The translations under genes and the position numbers were made by a program. DNA of 64,000 bases from the NCBI GenBank assembly GCA_964036195.1, contig OZ038452.1, positions 4,272,704 to 4,336,703 of the forward strand, in the 5' to 3' direction. Below, one piece after another: positions 12,101 through 24,100 of the stretch (positions are counted from its first letter, which is position 1; each line of letters starts with the position of its first letter). The notes below the pieces were generated by a model. The model ran no database searches, had not been told where the DNA came from, and saw only the letters and a program-made list of their open reading frames with translations. This stretch comes from Sphaerolaimus hirsutus (lineage: Eukaryota; Nematoda; Chromadorea; Monhysterida; Sphaerolaimidae).

Positions 12101-15100
12101 GTTTTTGCACTTAAGTATTTTTTATAGTGAATGATAAAAACAGCCCTGTGTAAAGAGGGCACTCGCGTGACAGCATGTCCAGCACCTGCAGTGTCGTGAT
12201 GCAAATTACAAAATACTTGTGCCCATTCAATGTGGGCACTAATTATCTGATAAAAACCTGTAGGGGCCAATGGGCAATGTGCCCTGTATCTAGTGTCAGT
12301 GGGCCAGACAAATAAAGAGGTCATGTCCAGAAAATCAAAAATCACAGTTTTTTAATCACAACCACAATTTAGGTAGTCACAGAGTTTAAAATCATTGTTG
12401 ACATGGCTCCGTGGCACATGTCTGTATATTGGGGGTAATTTTTGTGTGGGGGAGTGGGTGGGAGGTCAAAATATACCCCCTAATTACCAGTGGGTCAAAA
12501 GATGGCTTTGGGCAAGCCACAAGGACTTTTAATTTTTTGAAAAAGCACCAACACAAGTGTATTCATCACTGGTGTTGTCACCACACCAAAAAATGGCTGC
12601 ACACTCCACCACAGCTATATTTTGACAGGTTTTTTGAAAATTCTCATTGATATTTTCCAGGAAAAAATTGGCAAAAAATCTTCATCAATCTGTAGCAGCA
12701 GAACAGGGGGTTGCCATGGGGTGCCACTTGGCATATATGTAGGCAAATGTTGTGGGCACCCCCACAACAAATGGCAGCCATATTGGGCTGCACGTTATCC
12801 TGTGAGATTGTTATGAATAATGAGGTACCTGATTTCTCATTTAAATGTGCCACCAGTTTACTAGCGCGCGCAGCGCCGTAGCATCGAAAACGTAAAATCT
12901 ATTGATTTTGTGGGAAATTCTGATAAATAAACACCTAGATCGGTTGGACACCTTCATGCTACAAAATGTTCTTTCATATAAATAATATATAAAAAATTTA
13001 TGGCGTCACATAAAATTAGCGCCATAAAAACCGTGGCGCATTTTCATCACTACTAAATACTCGCCTTGGGGTTGTAATGATGTGTACCTAATCATATTTA
13101 TCCAATATAGAGCATTTTCGACATAGAATATTTAATACCGAAAGTGATTATCGTTGCGACCCTAAAAACTACCCGTTGCCGCCGTTCCAGCGTAAGCTTT
13201 TTAGTGCAGAAAAAATTCGTGGTTCTGCACTACAGTTTATGGCGTAAATTAGGGAAACTGAAAAATATCTGATGTGACCGCATTTGAGTTTACCGGAATG
13301 ACGGAGATCGAAAATGACCCATTCCGGTAAACTCAGTCATCCGAAAAAGCTCTATCAGTTCCCCCAATTTCGGCCGTCAACTAGTTCGCGCGGGGCCGTT
13401 TCAGTCGCGCGTAGGGTGTCAAATTTCCGTTTCCGTTTTCCGTTTCCGCCTTTCCGCAGGAAAATTTTTTACCTTTCCGTTTTCCGTTTTCCGGCAGCCA
13501 AAATTTTTTTACCTTTCCGTTTTCCGTTTTCCAGCAGCCAAAAATTTTTTACCTTTCCGTTTTCCGTTTTCCGGCAGCTGAAAATTTTTTACCTTTCCGT
13601 TTCCGTTTTTCCGGCCCATTTTTCCGTTTTCCGGCTGAAAAATTTTTACCTTTCCGTTTCCGTTTTACCAGGCCATTTTTCCATTTTCTGGCTCGATTTT
13701 CAGTTTTCTGGCATTTTTCCATTGTTCTTCCAATCTGTATTTATCTTCAATTGGCTCATCCCATTGTGTTGTTTTTGTCTCTTGGAGCAGCATTGACAAC
13801 TGGGATTTCAGGGTCAGTGAAACAGGTGCTGTGAACCCAATATGCTGACACCAATAATTTATTCAAGTTTCATCTGGTTGGTGTTGTGATGCTGTCAATT
13901 TGCAATTTTGGTGTTGATATTGCCAGCATGTCCGTTCAGTCACCTTTGGACTCCTGTTGTTTTCTGCTATTTCATTCATGACTGATCTGGAGTTTGACAG
14001 CCATTCCCTCATGTTCATACAACATTGGTTAAATAAAGCTTTGACTTTGTAATATAGTTCTAAAGCTTCAACTTCATTTGTGACACTCATGATGAAGTTA
14101 TCGACAACGTTAAATGTTGTTTATTATCATCACCAACTGGTATCATTCCCCTTCATTTTCTTCATATTCATTCATGTTGTTTATTGTCACATTTAAATGG
14201 TATTTTATGACTGCTCCCAAAATTGCTGGGCTGCAGACAAGTCCAAACAGTACACATTTAAAACGAAGTACTATTAAGTTATTTTCAGTTACTGGTTTTG
14301 AGGCATCTTTCAGCCAGAAAAATCGTGTGTAGTCTCTAGCTTGGTCATGCAATCCTATTTGCAAAAATGTCTTTTCAATATTGGCAATTAATGCTAGATT
14401 GCCTGCCCTGAACCTCAGGAGTAAGCCCAGTGCTAATGGTGTTGTAATTGGTCCTCTAAAAAGGCACTTGTTGAAACTGGGCTTACCTGCCGACCCATTG
14501 TACACGATTCTGCATGATGTCGATTTGCCCGATTACTGGCTGGTACGGCAGGTAATGAATCCCCTTGTTGTCTGTTTTGTCATCACAGATCTCAATTATT
14601 CCCTTTCTAGTTGGTCGTCCAAAACTTTCCGGTATTGTTTGAATAAGTTTGGATCTTTGTTGAATCTTCTTATCAGTGATTTAAACTGCCCCAAGGCTTC
14701 TGCTTTTCCTGTGGGCAGGTCACTGATACTCTATTTATACAGCCAGTCAATATAGTATTGTTTGTTGTTGTCGTTGAATTTTATGCTATTTATTATCATC
14801 TCTGCAATGTTGTCATCAATTGCATAGGGGTCTTCAGTGATTCCCACTGCTTCTAGACTGTGAAATTGTCATAGTGTTTCCTTTCCTATGGCCACTATGG
14901 CTACTTTTTGATGATTTTTTGTTGGTTCAGTTAAGCTTCAACTACAAGTGAAGTTACAGGCATGATCCATAGTTGCAGAATGTACAGCTACCACAATCAA
15001 AGCCAAACAGGCAAACCTGCATGCAGGTTTTCCTTCTGCAAATTTGTCTATTACCATGCTGATTTCACTTTATTTTTTTCCGTTTCCGTGAAAATTTTGC

Positions 15101-18100
15101 TTTCCGTTTTCCGTTTTCCAGCATTTCATTTTTCCGTTTTCCGTTTTTCGGCCGACAATTTTTTTTTACCTTTCCGTTTTCCGCTGAGTGAAATTTTTTT
15201 ACCTTTCCGTTTTCCGTTTTCCGGCAGAAATTTTTTTTTACCTTTCCGTTTTCCGTTTTCCGTAAAGTGAAAAAATTTTACCTTTCCGTTTTCCGTAAAA
15301 AAAATTTTTTGACACCCTAGTCGCGCGTCGCTTGAAGTGTGCGCGTGTTCTGCATGGCGGCATGGTGCCATTGTCGTAACGAATTATTTATCAGTTGACA
15401 TTTTTGCGAGTGTGTTGCGTTTTGTTCAGGCGGATTGAGTTGAGGCGTTTAATTCTAAAAGTTGATAAGTCCAGAAAAGCAAGCGCTTTTCTGTAGTCGC
15501 TTTTAAGTTTCATTGCCAATCCTTCGCTGGTGATGCGTGTCCAACGGATGCACTCGCTTACTATCGTTAAGTTTCAAATGTCGATTATAAAGTGTGAAAT
15601 TTTTCGCTCCCTCTCTCAAAATATATGTCAAAAATGGATGTGTATAATTTCTTCAGGTAAGTCTAGTAAACTAAAGTGGACTTATCGACTTCTCCTTGCT
15701 CCAGATTATGTATGTTTTCCCCAAATTGACAGTCTCAAAAGGTGCTAGCGAAGTTAATATTTTTTTGGAAAAAAAATGAAAAATGGGCCCTAGAGATTAG
15801 GGTTGGCCGATGTTTTTTTTTAAACGTTTTTTTTTTAAAAAAAACGTTGTTTTTTTTTAAAAAAAACATGACGTCCGAAATGTTTTTTTTTAAAAAAAAC
15901 ATCGGCTGAAATTTTTAGTACTAAGCACTAGGTATTTTGCAAAATTTTTGCGCGCAAGCGCGCAATTTCACACACAAATTGACATTGGTGGTTGTTTTCA
16001 TTGGTTTTGTTGCATTTTTAGTATCAAAACATCCATTTCTATGTGCTACCATGGGTGAATAAGCCGACATATGTTGCTGTAATATATAATATTGAGGTAA
16101 TGTGCTTCCATGTACCTCCACAGTGTGTAACTTCACTCCCAAAGTAACAACCTCCTTTTATAACCTTGTTTGATCACCATTCCGTGCCAAACTTTACCTG
16201 AAGTCACAAACATTCGACTATAAGGCGATATACGAACGATATGTCGACGAAAAATGGATATTTTTGACACAAATCACCACTTATAATGCTATCCCATGGC
16301 TCCACAGCCATTATATGGTCATATTTAACATCACAGAGTATTGCCAGTGTCTGATATACCTATATATGTTGACACTAGGTCATATCTGGGAGCTTTTAAA
16401 AAAAAACGTTTTTTTTTTTAAAAAAACGTTGTTTTTTTTTAAAAACATCGAGTTAAAAAAAAACGTTTTTTTTCCAACCCTACTAGAGATCTCAGATGAC
16501 ATTTTCCGGTTAATTAAATTTTTTAAAATTTGGACGTGTCTATTTTTAGAAGTGGACGCCTCATTTGTGGATTTTGGAAGTCTTCATTCACCTGCTGGAA
16601 TTTGTTTTGCGTGTTTTTAGAATGTGATGAAAATATTTCGAATATATAGTTTTTTGTCACATTTAATAATGTGGCTAAATATCGACAGATCCCCCCCTTC
16701 TTCCTAGGTCAGAGCTAAAAATGCTAGGAATGGCACTTATATGTAGCGATTTTGCAGGTGGTTTGCAAAAAAATTCATCCATAAATACACTGGATAATTG
16801 AAAAATATTTTTCACTTTATTATCGAAAATCATATTGGAATTTTGCCAGTTCCTAAAGAATTCTCTTATATAAACTTTAGCGGTGTGCGCGGCCGTAGCA
16901 TGTGTGAATACATGATATCATTTTAGGTGGTTAACTTAGTTTAAGATCTGGTGCCAATTCCGCAAGTAGAGAAGTATAGTAAAATACCTATTTAAAGAGA
17001 AGCAAAAAGTTTATTTATTAATTGTTTTTTTTTTCATTTGCGGAATTGACTCCTGGTGCCACTCCCAGATCGTGTAAAATTTCATGCAAATTTAAAATGC
17101 CATACGCAGCTGGGTCGCCTTTGCACCCTCTAAATATAAGTGAATTGCTAATCCAAGCTGTGCATCAAAACGTTCATATGCGGCATCTCGCTGTACATTG
17201 AGCGTTTTAACTGACAGCATTAAAAGACATGTAAAATGCCCTGTAAAATGTCAATTTTTTTTAACCAGTTGTTAACAGATTACAGGGTCTGGGAGTGGCC
17301 CGACTGTAAAGTGGTATTTATGTGGGGAATCAAGTGACTCAACTTATAAGTGAAAAATATACTCACGAGCGAGCAGTATTTTTCATGTATCAATTTTACT
17401 TGTTACTTATAAGCTTACCTGTCACTTGGCTTACCACTTGTCACTTTAAGTAGATACCATTTTTCTTGTCAATTGTCAACTTGCGGAAGTGACTCAAAAG
17501 TTAGGTAAAACACGTCAAAGGAAGCTTAATTTCCATGTCAAGTAACACTCGAAACATCAGTAAATACATTCAGTCATGCTGCAGTGCAGTGCAGTTAGGT
17601 AAGTTGCTTGTCGACACTCCTTTGACACTTGACAAGAAATCTGTGACTTTTCTTGACACTTGACAGTGTAGAAATGGATCCAGGTGTAAAATCCTAGTCC
17701 TAGTCTATTCATGTCGGTTTACCCTTACTCTGTTGGCTGACTGTGGCCGAACTTGCATGCATGGCTATAATCAGTGATGAAATTTGATTGGCTAGCACTA
17801 ATTTTTTTTCGAACTACCCGAATTATTGGGCAGCCCGATTCGATGTATTCAATTTTCTGAAATAACGCGCTGCGTGATTCAGTTTGGTATGGCACACTAA
17901 TTGACCATCGGTCAACTGAAATGTGTGTTCAACTGAAAATCTGTTTTCACCTGGGGGTTTTTTGTAAAAATATAACGCGGGTAAAAATGACCCTTGATAT
18001 CACTGGTTGGCGAAGACAAAAATGTACGTTTCCGAAAGATAAACAACATATTTTTCAGTTGACAGACGGTCAACTATGGTGATTTTCCGCAATGAATCGC

Positions 18101-21100
18101 GAACACACTGAATCGGGCTGCACGAGAACAAAAAAGTGCCCTGTCAATTGAATTTCTCACCAAACAAATCTTACTGTCCTTGGTTACAGTGTGCCAAGCA
18201 AAACACGACCAATCATGGTTAATTGCTCGAGAATCATTAAACCCGTTTGAATCGGACCCGTTCCAATTTTAAGGCGGAGCTTAATGCGAGCTTGCGGCAC
18301 TGTGCACACATTTCCACCATTGGCCCCCACACACGCTAGTTGACATCGACACCAAATGTCAACTGGTTTCATTCCCAATTCAAAGATTACATTTGAACAT
18401 TGTTCGTCCACTCGTCAGCAAGCTTTGAATCGGGATCGGCACCAGTTGACATTTGGTGTCGATGTCAACTAGTGTGTGGGGGCCCATTCTGTGCATTCAT
18501 TCACGCGGGTTATGGTATCAAGTTCGTGATAATAATCAGGTCTCGTAATAATTTGGTTGACGAAAACGCCTGTGTTTATTTCTGCGAATGCGTTTGATTG
18601 GATCCTTGATTTTGAGTTGACGGCGCTCGATTTGCGAGTTGTCCGTTTCGCGTGCGTGCGTCTGATTGTGTGCGTACTGGTTGGGGTTCCGGTGGTAGAT
18701 TTTTTGAATCTGGGATCGCTTGAATTAGTTGAGAGGAAAATTTGTGAGTGAAGTTGAGAAGTTCACTTCAATATTTATAAGTGCTAGTAAATTTACGAAT
18801 GAAATATCTGTCACTTGTAAGTGTACTCATCAGTTGACGTATCACTTTTCTTGTCACCGCTGAATTTACTCAAGATCGTATTTTGAATTTTCTAATGTTC
18901 AAAATTTTTGAGAAAAATATCGAATAGTGTCATCTAGGGTTGGAAAAAAAAACGTTTTTTTTTTAACTTGATGTTTTTTTTAAAAAAAAACGTTTTTTTT
19001 TTAAAGAAAACGTTTTTTTTAAAAGCTCCCAGATATGACCTAGTGTCAACATATATAGGTAGATCAGACACTGGCAATACTCTGTGATATTAAATATGAC
19101 CATATAATGGCTGTGGAGCCATGGGATAGCATTATAAGTGGTGATTTGTGTCAAAAATATCCATTTTTCGTCGACATATCGTTCGTATATCGCCTTATAG
19201 TCGAATGTTTGTGAATTCAGGTAAAGTTTGGCACGGAATGGTGATCAAACAAGGTTATAAAAGGAGGTTGTTACTTTGGGAGTGAAGTTACACACTGTGG
19301 AGGTACATGGAAGCACATTACCTCAATATTATATATTACAGCAACATATTTCGGCTTATTCACCCATGGTAGCACATAGAAATGGATGTTTTGATACTAA
19401 AAATGCAACAAAACCAATGAAAACAACCACCAATGTCAATTTGTGTGTGAAATTGCGCGCTTGCGCGCAAAAATTTTGCAAAATACCTAGTGCTTAGTAC
19501 TAAAAATTTCGGCCGATGTTTTTTTTTAAAAAAAAAACATTTCGGACGTCATGTTTTTTTTTTTTTAAAAACGTTGTTTTTTAAAAAAAAACGTTTAAAA
19601 AAAACATCGGCCAACCCTAGTGTCATCGAAAAAATTAATTCAAAATAAATAAAATACCTTAAATAAAACCTTAAAATACCATCCGGAACCCCAAACACCG
19701 TGGACTGTGGCTCTTAAGTTCAAGTCGCTAAACACAAAAAAAAAGAAAGAAAAAAACCCGGCCGGCGCCCTCCAAACAGATTTTCTCACGCCGCCCCCAC
19801 CGGAACCCACGGAGTCTCCGGAACCGGAGACGGAGTCTAGCGGGGAGTCTCAACTCGGTGGAGACGCCCAAAGTTTGCGGTGCGACTCGAACGACACGGT
19901 GGTGGTGAGCATGTTGGACGAGCTGGGCAATTTGGTGAACGTGTCCGTGCCGGCCAATTGCACGGCGCTCGTCGATGACAGTGAGTCTGCCCCGCCCCCC
20001 GCGCCCTACTGGGGGTGCGCCCTACTGGGGGCGGTCCCAGAGATTGTGAAATGTATATTGCCATGCAAAGTGTCTGAAGTCATGTAAAATGTCCTGGAAA
20101 ATGGCGAACGTGACTCCAAACATTTTCGTTTTCAAAAACTTTAGAGAATTTTCATTTTTTTGAACTTTATTTTTTTCTCAAAATTTTGAAGAAAAAAATT
20201 CATTTTACAAGATTTAAGTTCTCCACGTTTGCCATTTTCCACGGGAATTTCACATGAGTTAGACACTTTGCACGGCATTTGACATTTTACAGTGTCTGGG
20301 ATTGGCACCTGGTCGGGGGTCCGCCCTACCCCTCCCCCCACTCGCTTCACTTCACTTCACTTCACTTCACGCGAGCTGGCCGTGTGTGTGTCCGTGTGTG
20401 CTGCGCACCCCTCGTTGATCTCGTTTGTCGTTTTTTTTGTGTGCTGCGCACCCCCTCGCACCCCCACTTGGTTGCCTACTGATTTGCCCCCAATTGATGC
20501 AATAGCCAGAGCTCTGATTAAAATAACACCATATGTTTTTGGGCGGTTCGATTTTCTGTGTTTGGAATTGTCGCTATTCAATGTGTTACTGGTGCCGTGG
20601 CGTAGGGTTCAAACGAGATTGACTTTTCGGGATCGGGATCGGGATTCACTTTTTGAGATTTCGGGATCGGGATCGGGATTGGCCGGGATCGGGGTCACGG
20701 GATCGGGATTGGGGTCTAGGGATAGAGATTTTCGTCACAGTTCTGGCATTCACACTTGTTCATAAAGGTCTCAAAACACTGTTGGATGCCAGAAAAGTAA
20801 CATAAAATGGACGCTGGGGGTTTGCGTGCACATTTTTGCACGCAAAAATGTCATTTTTCACTTTTTATAGTTTCCACTTTTTTCCGGGATCGGGATCCCG
20901 GACTTGATAGATTCTCGGGATCGGGATTTGAAAGTTTTCGGGATCGGGATTGGTATTTTTGGATTTCGGGATCGGGATTGGGGTTTCGGGATCGGGATCG
21001 GAACTGCTAAATCCGGGAATTTCACGGGATCCGGGATCGGGATCCCGTTTGAACCCTACCGTGGCGAAGCATCACACTGAAGCACGTGTGGTGTCCTGCA

Positions 21101-24100
21101 CCCTGTCAAGTGTCAAATATCATGCAGTGTCAATCAAGGAAAGAAGAATTTTATTATTGAGCTTCTGACATTTGAATAAGTTGTATGACATTTTGCTTGA
21201 CATTTGACACTTTACATCACACTTCACAGGGAATGTAAACAGAATGTAAAATGTCATGATAACGTCAAATGCCGGGTGGGATTTTCTTACATTTTACATG
21301 ACTTTATTTACACTTTACATGACATTCATTTGCCCCTCTGGGATAGTATAAGTTCCTAACCAGTGAAACGTGCCGCCCAAAAAACGTATTGGTATAGTTC
21401 ATTTTGAGACATGTTATTGCACTTGTTTCATCTTTGGTTTCGTCCCGTCTGCCTATTTTTGTGTTTTTTTGTTGATTGGATTAATTGTGCTTTTTCATAG
21501 TGGATTTTGCGGTGGGTTTATCTTCGCAAACTTATCAGCTCGGCTTGAGTTCTTTGTGTTTTGTCCCGTTTGCAATTTGTAATTTGTTTTTGGTGCGGTG
21601 CCGCCTCTGCAGATCACCCGTTAGAATGAATCTGGTGTTTTTTAATAGGAAAATGCCCATAATCTTGTGTTAGGTAGCGCATTTTGAAGTTTTGGAATTC
21701 TAAACTGGGACTAGTGCATAATCACAAATGCATAGTGGAATTACATTAATTAATTAATTAATTAATTAATTGATTGGCTCAGCGTAATTTGGCTCCGCCC
21801 TCGTTTATCATGAACTTTGTAAAAGTGTGTTTGCAGGCTGCGGAATTTGCATGCGCAACATTATATCTACTAGCAAACTCTTGAGCTCAAGATGGTCATA
21901 TGTTTAGGCAGATTAATATATTTGAATATCCTAGGCAATTAGAATAAAATATCCAAGGAATATTTATACATTTCATAAGTAATGTGATCCTGTAAAACTT
22001 GTAATGTCTGCTGTAAAATTTTAATATTTATGCACATTTTAATACATTTTTAATCATCCTGGATGGCATGGTCTACTTAGCAATTCGATTGTGAAATTTT
22101 TCTACATAAAAAATTATGCTCTTCACACTGGTTTAAGGTCGAGATTTTTTATCCTGGTAAATCTGTTTTCAACGTATTTGAGTTCGCTAGAATGGTATAT
22201 CTACCTCAACGGTAGTTGACGGACTCCTCATTCCAGTAAACTCGAATGCGTCCAAGCTGATTTATCAGTTTTCGAAATTTCGCCCGTGAAATAGTGTGCA
22301 TGGCGCGATTTTTATAGATCAGCTTTAAACAGCACTTGTCGTTTTTGCTTGCTTCAAAATTATTGGAATGATCTTCGAAACTTTATCCGTTTTGCTGTGT
22401 AACTTCTAAATATTTACGTAGAGGTTTGTTATTCCAGGTGAGGGAAATCGCATTAACGGTCCTACACATACTAGTTGACAAGAACATCAAATGTCAACTA
22501 GTTCCCATCCCAATTCAAAGCTTGCTCACGAGTAACAATGCGCACTATTGTATAAACAAAGACTTCCAAAAAAGCAAAAAAAATTCCAACGCGACAGCGT
22601 CATTTGCAACATGATTCACCACTTTTGCATTTAAATGTCGTTCGTCAGCTTGTCAGCAAACTTTGAATTGGGATGGGAACCAGTTGACATTTGGGGTCGT
22701 TGTCAACTAGTGTGCGGCCATTAGACACATGATTTACAAATTCAAGCCGAAAAATTATTTTGCTTATCTCACACGGTGCCAATTAATTATACAATTTTGA
22801 TTTGCTGCGCTGATTAAAAATCTAGATGCATCTAATTATTATTTTTGGGACAATAATAACCTTGGAATAACACCGTAGACAGCTTGTTTGTTTATCTCTC
22901 CCTCAGAGACGGAGAAGTTGCAACTTAATTAAGCTTCGGAGAATGTCACTTTTCGATGCAACTTTTCCACTTGAAAAAGTGCTGAATACTCTGTAATCTG
23001 CCAGCCTCACAGCGGAACTTGCATCTTCATCCGTCTCACTTTTTTTTAAAGTGCCCACCACCCGCACAAAAAGTGCCACTTAACAACACTTTAATGTCAC
23101 TTTACAGGCGAATCCGGCCTCGGCTGGTGGTGGCTGATTTTGCTTCTCATCCTGCTGCTGCTGCTTTTGCTGTGCATCCTGTGCATCGTTTGCTGGGTGG
23201 CCAGGGGGCGGGGCCAAAAATATCCCGTTTACGAGAAGGAAAGGGAAGCTGGCAGGGAGCCAATGTTGGCGCCGGATGACAAGACTTTTGGGGAGTTCGC
23301 CCCGCCGTGAGTTTGGATGTTTGTTTTGGTGATTTCTGGATGGGGATCACGATTGTGGGGACGTTTTTTAAATGGAATCGGAAAAGGAAAAATATGACGG
23401 GAAAAAACATTCCTCGTTTGTACGCGACTCTTTTTCTTTTTGTGAAAGTGCATACATAAGTATCCAGCTCGTGCATTATCGACCAAGACATAAATAATTT
23501 TTGGCCCATACTTTGCCGTCCGCCGAGTATACTCATAACTTTTGAACGAAAACAGCTTCAAAAAAATTCACCTGAAAAAAAATGATGAGTGGTGAAGTGC
23601 CATTCCTTAACCAACCCATGAAAATTAAATCCCTTTTTCTCACTTTCGTCACGTTTTACACCCCCCCCCCCACCTCAGCGATGACGGAGGGGAGCGTTCG
23701 TCGTTGGCGCCCAGCACCAAGTCCATGTCCGGCTCCATGGACCAGTACGCCGTCGACGACATGGGCGAGAGGAACTATAATGAGGATGGCTCTTTTCTTG
23801 GTTCGTTTGGGAGGTATATTTGAGTTGACGGACAATTTGTGTCAACTGGTTTTGGTGGAAATTCGGGTTTAAGGAAACGTGATTTTCTATTATTTTTTTT
23901 GCAAATTTCCTTGTTGCGGAAACGTATTGACACGGAATTCAATTTTTACGTTGAAATTACTCTGAAACCTATTTATGTGATGAAAAGTAATAACTTAGTT
24001 ATGAAGTTATGTAATAAGTTGTCAACTGAATTTTTATTTGAAACTGCCAAAATGAGTCTGCATCATAATCCAATCAGGCATAATCCATGCACAAAATCAG

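Larger units (their letters stand above)
11006..19778 (+). other. 8.8-kb Nrg intron made mostly of mobile elements
   Basis: No coding exon was found. In order: foldback (about 11210-11415), TA-flanked element (11597-12858), hAT element with BEL pol fragment (13412-15319), 685-bp hAT element (15798-16482), two abutting introner copies (16951-17052, 17056-17303), foldback (18322-18484) and the inverted twin of the 685-bp element (18935-19619). Between them is AT-rich DNA with TTGACA/TGTCAA words. Confidence 0.6.
19981..23107 (+). other. 3.1-kb Nrg intron with MITEs
   Basis: Holds an introner-family copy (20028-20308), a CTTCA microsatellite (about 20345-20370), a hAT MITE of GGGATC words (20603-21058), a TTAA-rich microsatellite (21744-21772) and a foldback (about 22448-22720). 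No coding exon was found in the rest. Confidence 0.55.

Noticed and set aside
13314..13796. 160-codon frame rich in Phe/Arg/Pro
   Set aside because: It is the translation of the TTTCCG-word repeats of the hAT element.
15921..16142. 73-codon frame present in both 685-bp twins
   Set aside because: Present because the elements are copies; too short and without any transposase motif.
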